Source: Rhodoblastus sp963736175 (GTDB taxonomy: Bacteria; Pseudomonadota; Alphaproteobacteria; Rhizobiales; Beijerinckiaceae). From it: a stretch of 64,000 nucleotides of DNA. Location of the stretch: contig CAVTNU010000039.1 in assembly GCA_963736175.1 (NCBI GenBank), forward strand, positions 1 through 64,000, read 5' to 3'. How positions within the stretch are numbered: position 1 is the stretch's first letter; each line of letters opens with the position of its first letter. The translations under genes were made by a program, and so were the position numbers. The notes under the pieces are model-generated. The model was not told the DNA's origin. It searched no databases and saw only the letters and a list, made by a program, of their open reading frames with translations. Below, in pieces: positions 60,952 through 64,000 of this stretch.

Positions 60952-61755
60952 ATGCCGGAGAACATGATCGCGCGATTTGATGAGCCGCCCCTCGCTAAAA
61001 TCGACGGGCAGTCGATCAATGTCCTCAATCTTGGCGACGCCATCGCCAAGATCATGGCGCGCGCGCGCCTCGGCGTCGGTTTCGCCATGGCGACGCTCAA
61101 TCTCGATCATCTGGTGAAATTGCGCGCCGACGACGCGTTCCGGGCGGCCTACGCGCGGGCCGATCTTGTCTGCGCCGACGGGGCGCCGGTCGTCGCCCTG
61201 GCGCGTCGGCAGGCGGCGAATATCGAACGCACGACCGGCGCCGATCTCATTCGCCCGCTTTGCGCGGCGGCGGCGAAGGAAAAGATTCCGGTCTATTTCT
61301 TCGGCTCGACCAGCAACGCGCTGGAAGCGGCGAAAGCAGCGCTGCTTGCCGAAAATCCCGATCTGATCGTCGCCGGGCTGGAGGCGCCGCCGTTCGGTTT
61401 CGATCCCACTTGGTCCGATGCGGCGCGCTACGGCGAAAAAATCGCCGCGTCCGGCGCGCGCCTGTGTTTTGTCTGTCTTGGCGCGCCCAAGCAGGAGCTT
61501 TTCGCCGACCGCTTGCATGGGCTTTATCCGGGCGTCGGCTTCCTGTGCGTCGGCGCCGCGCTCGATTTTATCGCGCGGACGCAATCGCGCGCGCCCGCCG
61601 CGTTGCGGCGCGTCGGACTCGAATGGGCGTGGCGCCTCGCCGCCGATCCGCGCCGGTTGGCCTGGCGCTACGCGCAATGCGCCATTCTGCTGGCGCGCCT
61701 GACCATTGAGGAAGCCTTCAAGGCCGCCTCGCCCTCGCGGGAAAAACAATCATGA
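60952..61755 (+). CDS. WecG/TagA/CpsF-family glycosyltransferase
   Basis: A 267-residue cytoplasmic enzyme. Motifs are ADLVCADGAPVVAL, RTTGADLIRPLC, FFGST and VCLGAPKQE, all of the WecG/TagA family that adds an N-acetyl-mannosamine-type or related sugar to a lipid-linked acceptor. The ATG at 60952 was preferred over a TTG six bases before. The stop overlaps the next gene by four bases (ATGA). Confidence 0.9.
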   Translation: MPENMIARFDEPPLAKIDGQSINVLNLGDAIAKIMARARLGVGFAMATLNLDHLVKLRADDAFRAAYARADLVCADGAPVVALARRQAANIERTTGADLIRPLCAAAAKEKIPVYFFGSTSNALEAAKAALLAENPDLIVAGLEAPPFGFDPTWSDAARYGEKIAASGARLCFVCLGAPKQELFADRLHGLYPGVGFLCVGAALDFIARTQSRAPAALRRVGLEWAWRLAADPRRLAWRYAQCAILLARLTIEEAFKAASPSREKQS

Positions 61756-62999
61756 CCTTGCCTTTGATCGCTCGCCCCTATCGCTTGTGCCTCATGCATT
61801 CGCTCGATCCGCGCGGCGCCAAGCTCGGCGGCGTCGAAACACATGTGCGGCAGATCCTTTCCCGCCACCCGGATGATTTTTCGGTTCTGTTCGTCGGCCT
61901 CGACGAAATCGGCGATCTGACGCCGGGCAAGGTCGTCGACCTCGATTATCAAGGGCGCGCTATAGAATTCCTGCCGGTCGCCCATGTGCCGGGCGAGCGC
62001 ATCAACAGCGCCAGCAAGACCGTGCTGGGGTCGACGACCTTGCGTTTTTTTGTCGGAATGATCCGCCACGCCCTCGCCATCCACCGCGCCATCGGCGAGG
62101 GGCCGTGGTCGGCCGACGTGCAGCGCTACGAATTCGCCCTGCCGCCCAAGCTGCTCGGCGGGCTGATGGCGATGACCGTGCATAACGAGGGCGGCAAGGA
62201 GGACAAGATGGACAGCCTCTTGTCGCGCTATTGGTTCCTGCATGAATTCAATGAGAAGCTGTCGTTGCGCCTGGCCGATCACATCTTCGGCGTCAATCCC
62301 AATATCGTCGCGCGGATCGACGCCCTGTTTCCGCAATGGGCGGGGAAGGCGGAAGTGATGTCGGTGGCGATCGACACCGACCGCTTTAAACCGGCGCCGT
62401 TCGATTGCGCCGACGGCGTCTTGCGCGTGTGTTTCGCCGGCCAACTCGACGCGTTCAAGGACCCGCCGCTGATGTTCGCCATGCTGGCGAAGCTCGCGGC
62501 CAAGTTGAACGGCGCGCTGGAGTTTCACTATGTCGGCGCCACCGATCCGCATCGCTACGCCGAATTCGCCGCCATCGAAGCCATCACGACACGGCACGGG
62601 CCGAAAACCGCCGACGAGGTGGCGCAGATCATGCGCCGGTGTCATGCCGGCGTGCTGACTTCGCATTTTGAGGGCATGCCCTGCTACCTCCTGGAAATGC
62701 TGGCGAGCGGGCGTCCGGTCGGCGCAATAGCCCTGCCGCAATACGCCCCGCTGATCCTTCCCGGCGTCAGTGGCGCGCTGGTCGAGCGCAGCGATCCGCC
62801 CACCGCCGCGATTGAAAATCTCAGCGACGCGTTCGTCGATCTCTGGGCCTCGATCCGCGCCGGCGGGCTCGACCCGCAAAAGATCGCCGCTCTGACGCAG
62901 CCTTATTCGATCAAGGCGCAAATGACGCGCCTGTTCGACGTTCACCGCGCGCTGCAACGCGGCGAAAAGCCGGAGAGGTCTAACTCCCCTGCAATTTAG
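61752..62999 (+). CDS. Glycosyltransferase family 4
   Basis: A 415-residue glycosyltransferase of the GT-B fold. The N-terminal domain begins with LCLMHSLDPRGAKLGGVETH (Gly-rich acceptor loop), and the nucleotide-sugar site in the C-terminal domain is HFEGMPCYLLEMLASGRPVGA. It begins in the stop of the WecG-type gene, so the two are coupled. It likely adds a later sugar of the repeat unit. Confidence 0.87.
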   Translation: MTLPLIARPYRLCLMHSLDPRGAKLGGVETHVRQILSRHPDDFSVLFVGLDEIGDLTPGKVVDLDYQGRAIEFLPVAHVPGERINSASKTVLGSTTLRFFVGMIRHALAIHRAIGEGPWSADVQRYEFALPPKLLGGLMAMTVHNEGGKEDKMDSLLSRYWFLHEFNEKLSLRLADHIFGVNPNIVARIDALFPQWAGKAEVMSVAIDTDRFKPAPFDCADGVLRVCFAGQLDAFKDPPLMFAMLAKLAAKLNGALEFHYVGATDPHRYAEFAAIEAITTRHGPKTADEVAQIMRRCHAGVLTSHFEGMPCYLLEMLASGRPVGAIALPQYAPLILPGVSGALVERSDPPTAAIENLSDAFVDLWASIRAGGLDPQKIAALTQPYSIKAQMTRLFDVHRALQRGEKPERSNSPAI

Positions 63000-63066
63000 C
63001 GGACTGTCGCCGGAACTACCCAAACTGACAGGATAGGCGCCTGTCCGGCCCCCTTGCCCATCCTGT

Positions 63067-63092
63067 CCTTCTCCCCGTAATCGGGGAGAAGG
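63067..63092. repeat. Short palindromic (REP-like) hairpin
   Basis: An 11-bp stem CCTTCTCCCCG with CGGGGAGAAGG over the loop TAAT. It lies 68 bp after the GT4 stop and lacks a T-run. The same type of CCTTCTCCCC…GGGGAGAAGG palindrome is scattered in many Hyphomicrobiales genomes. Confidence 0.6.
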
Positions 63093-63243
63093 AACGCTAA
63101 CGACGGATGGGCTTTGGCGGTTTCGCGGGCATAATGGCCGGCGTGAGCGGTCGCTCTTGATGATCGATGGTGGGGAAAGTTTGACGCCCCCTCCTGTGAG
63201 GCCTACACGTCACATTCCAAATCTCCAGCGGAACAGGAACATA

Positions 63244-63687
63244 ATGCCGGCTTTCAGAGGCGCGAGCTTTCAGGACAGACAGAAATCCACGGCCGAGGCC
63301 AAAAAAGCTTTGCTGGAAAAATTCAAGGCGCGGCCCGCCGCCGACGATCCGCTCGTGATCGAGCGCGAGGCGCGGCGCCGGGAAATCGCCGCGGCGCGCG
63401 AGGCGCGGGCCGTCGAACGGGCCGCGCGTTCGCGCGCCGAGGCTGATGAGCGGGCCCGTCTGGAAGCCGAAAACCATGCGGCGCTGCAGGCTCGATTGAA
63501 AGCCGACGAAGAGGCGCGCGAGGCGAACGCCATCGTCGAAGCGGCGCGCCTTCAGCTTGAGGCGGAAGAGGCGATTCAGGCCAAAATCCAGCTTGAAAAC
63601 GAAAAGAAAGCCGAACGCGACGCCCGCTATGCGGCGCGCAAAGGGCGCAAGGCGGAAGCCAAGTCGGAGCAACGGCGGTATCGCTGA
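63244..63687 (+). CDS. DUF6481-type coiled-coil protein
   Basis: A 147-residue highly charged helical protein. It starts MPAFRGASFQDRQKSTAEAK and continues with Ala/Glu/Arg-rich heptads to a basic end (AARKGRKAEAKSEQRRYR). The N-terminal FRG-F-DR and ALLEKFKARP pattern fits DUF6481 proteins of alphaproteobacteria. Function is unknown. A longer frame from 63157 has no good site. Confidence 0.72.
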   Translation: MPAFRGASFQDRQKSTAEAKKALLEKFKARPAADDPLVIEREARRREIAAAREARAVERAARSRAEADERARLEAENHAALQARLKADEEAREANAIVEAARLQLEAEEAIQAKIQLENEKKAERDARYAARKGRKAEAKSEQRRYR

Positions 63688-63712
63688 GCCGCGCCGGAAG
63701 CGCCCACAGGTC

Positions 63713-64000
63713 CTAGGCCCGCAGGTCTTTCCAGTGATGGATTGTTACGTTTCCCGAAGGCTGCCGCGCGGCCTTCGCCATGGCCGTCGCCACGTCCTTG
63801 CCGTCGATGCCGCGATAAAGACTCAAGGGTCCGACAAGAACCGGGTTGATGGCTGACCAAAGGCGGATAAAAAGCTTTTCCATCGGCCGATTTTCTTCCC
63901 GATGCCCTAAAAGCATCGAGGGGCGGAACAGATGGGCATGCTCATAGTTGAGAGCGAGGATGTCCCTTTCCACTTCTCCCTTGGTGCGAATATAAAAAAC
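63713..64000 (-). CDS. NAD(P)-binding Rossmann oxidoreductase, C-terminal part
   Basis: The last 95 codons of a gene whose 5' end lies beyond the window. The sequence YIRTKGEVERDIL, LFRPSMLLGHREENRP, LSLYRGIDGKDVATAMAKAA fits the YbjT/HTATIP2-like extended SDR family, in which the KGEVE Lys belongs to the Tyr-x-x-x-Lys active site. The Rossmann nucleotide-binding part is not in the window. Confidence 0.72.
   Translation of the reverse strand, partial: VFYIRTKGEVERDILALNYEHAHLFRPSMLLGHREENRPMEKLFIRLWSAINPVLVGPLSLYRGIDGKDVATAMAKAARQPSGNVTIHHWKDLRA

Overview
The window is GC-rich chromosomal DNA of an alphaproteobacterium, most likely a member of the Hyphomicrobiales (Rhizobiales). The rRNA operon has the usual alphaproteobacterial order 16S - tRNA-Ile(GAT) - tRNA-Ala(TGC) - 23S - 5S - tRNA-fMet, and the 23S gene carries a helix-9 intervening sequence typical of this group. 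Several protein families (DUF6481, the TNase-like/M48 pair, the MCDYSLEMY-type protein) also fit. Genus and species cannot be fixed from the window alone; a Beijerinckiaceae/Methylocystaceae-type organism is a guess.

Layout. 1-4741: 3' part of an rRNA operon with its tRNAs. 5076-7008: beta-carbonic anhydrase and a GluR0-like ligand-gated K+ channel on the minus strand. 7238-14690: a membrane gene module of a DUF5132 protein, an HMA_2-type protein, a P1B-like ATPase that lacks the CPC metal site, an EcsC-family protein, and convergently a DUF2061 protein that shares a motif with the DUF5132 protein. The ecsC gene is split by a 2681-bp IS1-family element (21-bp inverted repeats, 8-bp target duplication) that carries a ParA-like ATPase and two small genes as passengers.

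14768-20806: an insertion-sequence pile-up of two identical IS5 copies, a stump of an ISAs1 transposase and a complete IS21-type element. It has removed the N-terminal half of a molybdopterin hydroxytransferase gene (resorcinol/pyrogallol type). The iron-sulfur small subunit gene downstream is intact and is followed by an acyl-CoA synthetase and an SDR gene. 25701-28068: a cis-trans fatty acid isomerase gene (cti) with a frameshift in a T9 run and an amber codon. 28440-32388: patatin-like phospholipase, tRNA-Arg(CCT), a TNase-like secreted protein and a lipoprotein M48 protease. A third IS5 copy follows the protease stop codon. 33818-41212: a 7.4-kb autotransporter gene with an N-terminal ParB/sulfiredoxin-like domain, interrupted by one in-frame TAA.

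41381-50895: housekeeping and accessory genes (alpha-methylacyl-CoA racemase-type CoA transferase, RecQ-like helicase, cytochrome c, class II fumarase, a DUF1624 membrane protein with a secreted partner, GTP cyclohydrolase II). 50898-62999: an exopolysaccharide cluster with YfhO-like membrane protein, Wzz/GumC co-polymerase, polymerase/ligase, initiating sugar transferase, methyltransferase, Wzx flippase, WecG/TagA and GT4 glycosyltransferases. This is the full logic of a Wzx/Wzy pathway. The window ends with a DUF6481 gene and a partial Rossmann oxidoreductase gene.

Themes: recent IS activity (three 1292-bp IS5 copies, identical except for one base seen) and gene decay (ecsC, the hydroxytransferase large subunit, cti and the autotransporter are all broken). 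The most unusual biology is the CPC-less P-type ATPase/HMA_2/EcsC module and the IS1-type transposon with a ParA passenger.
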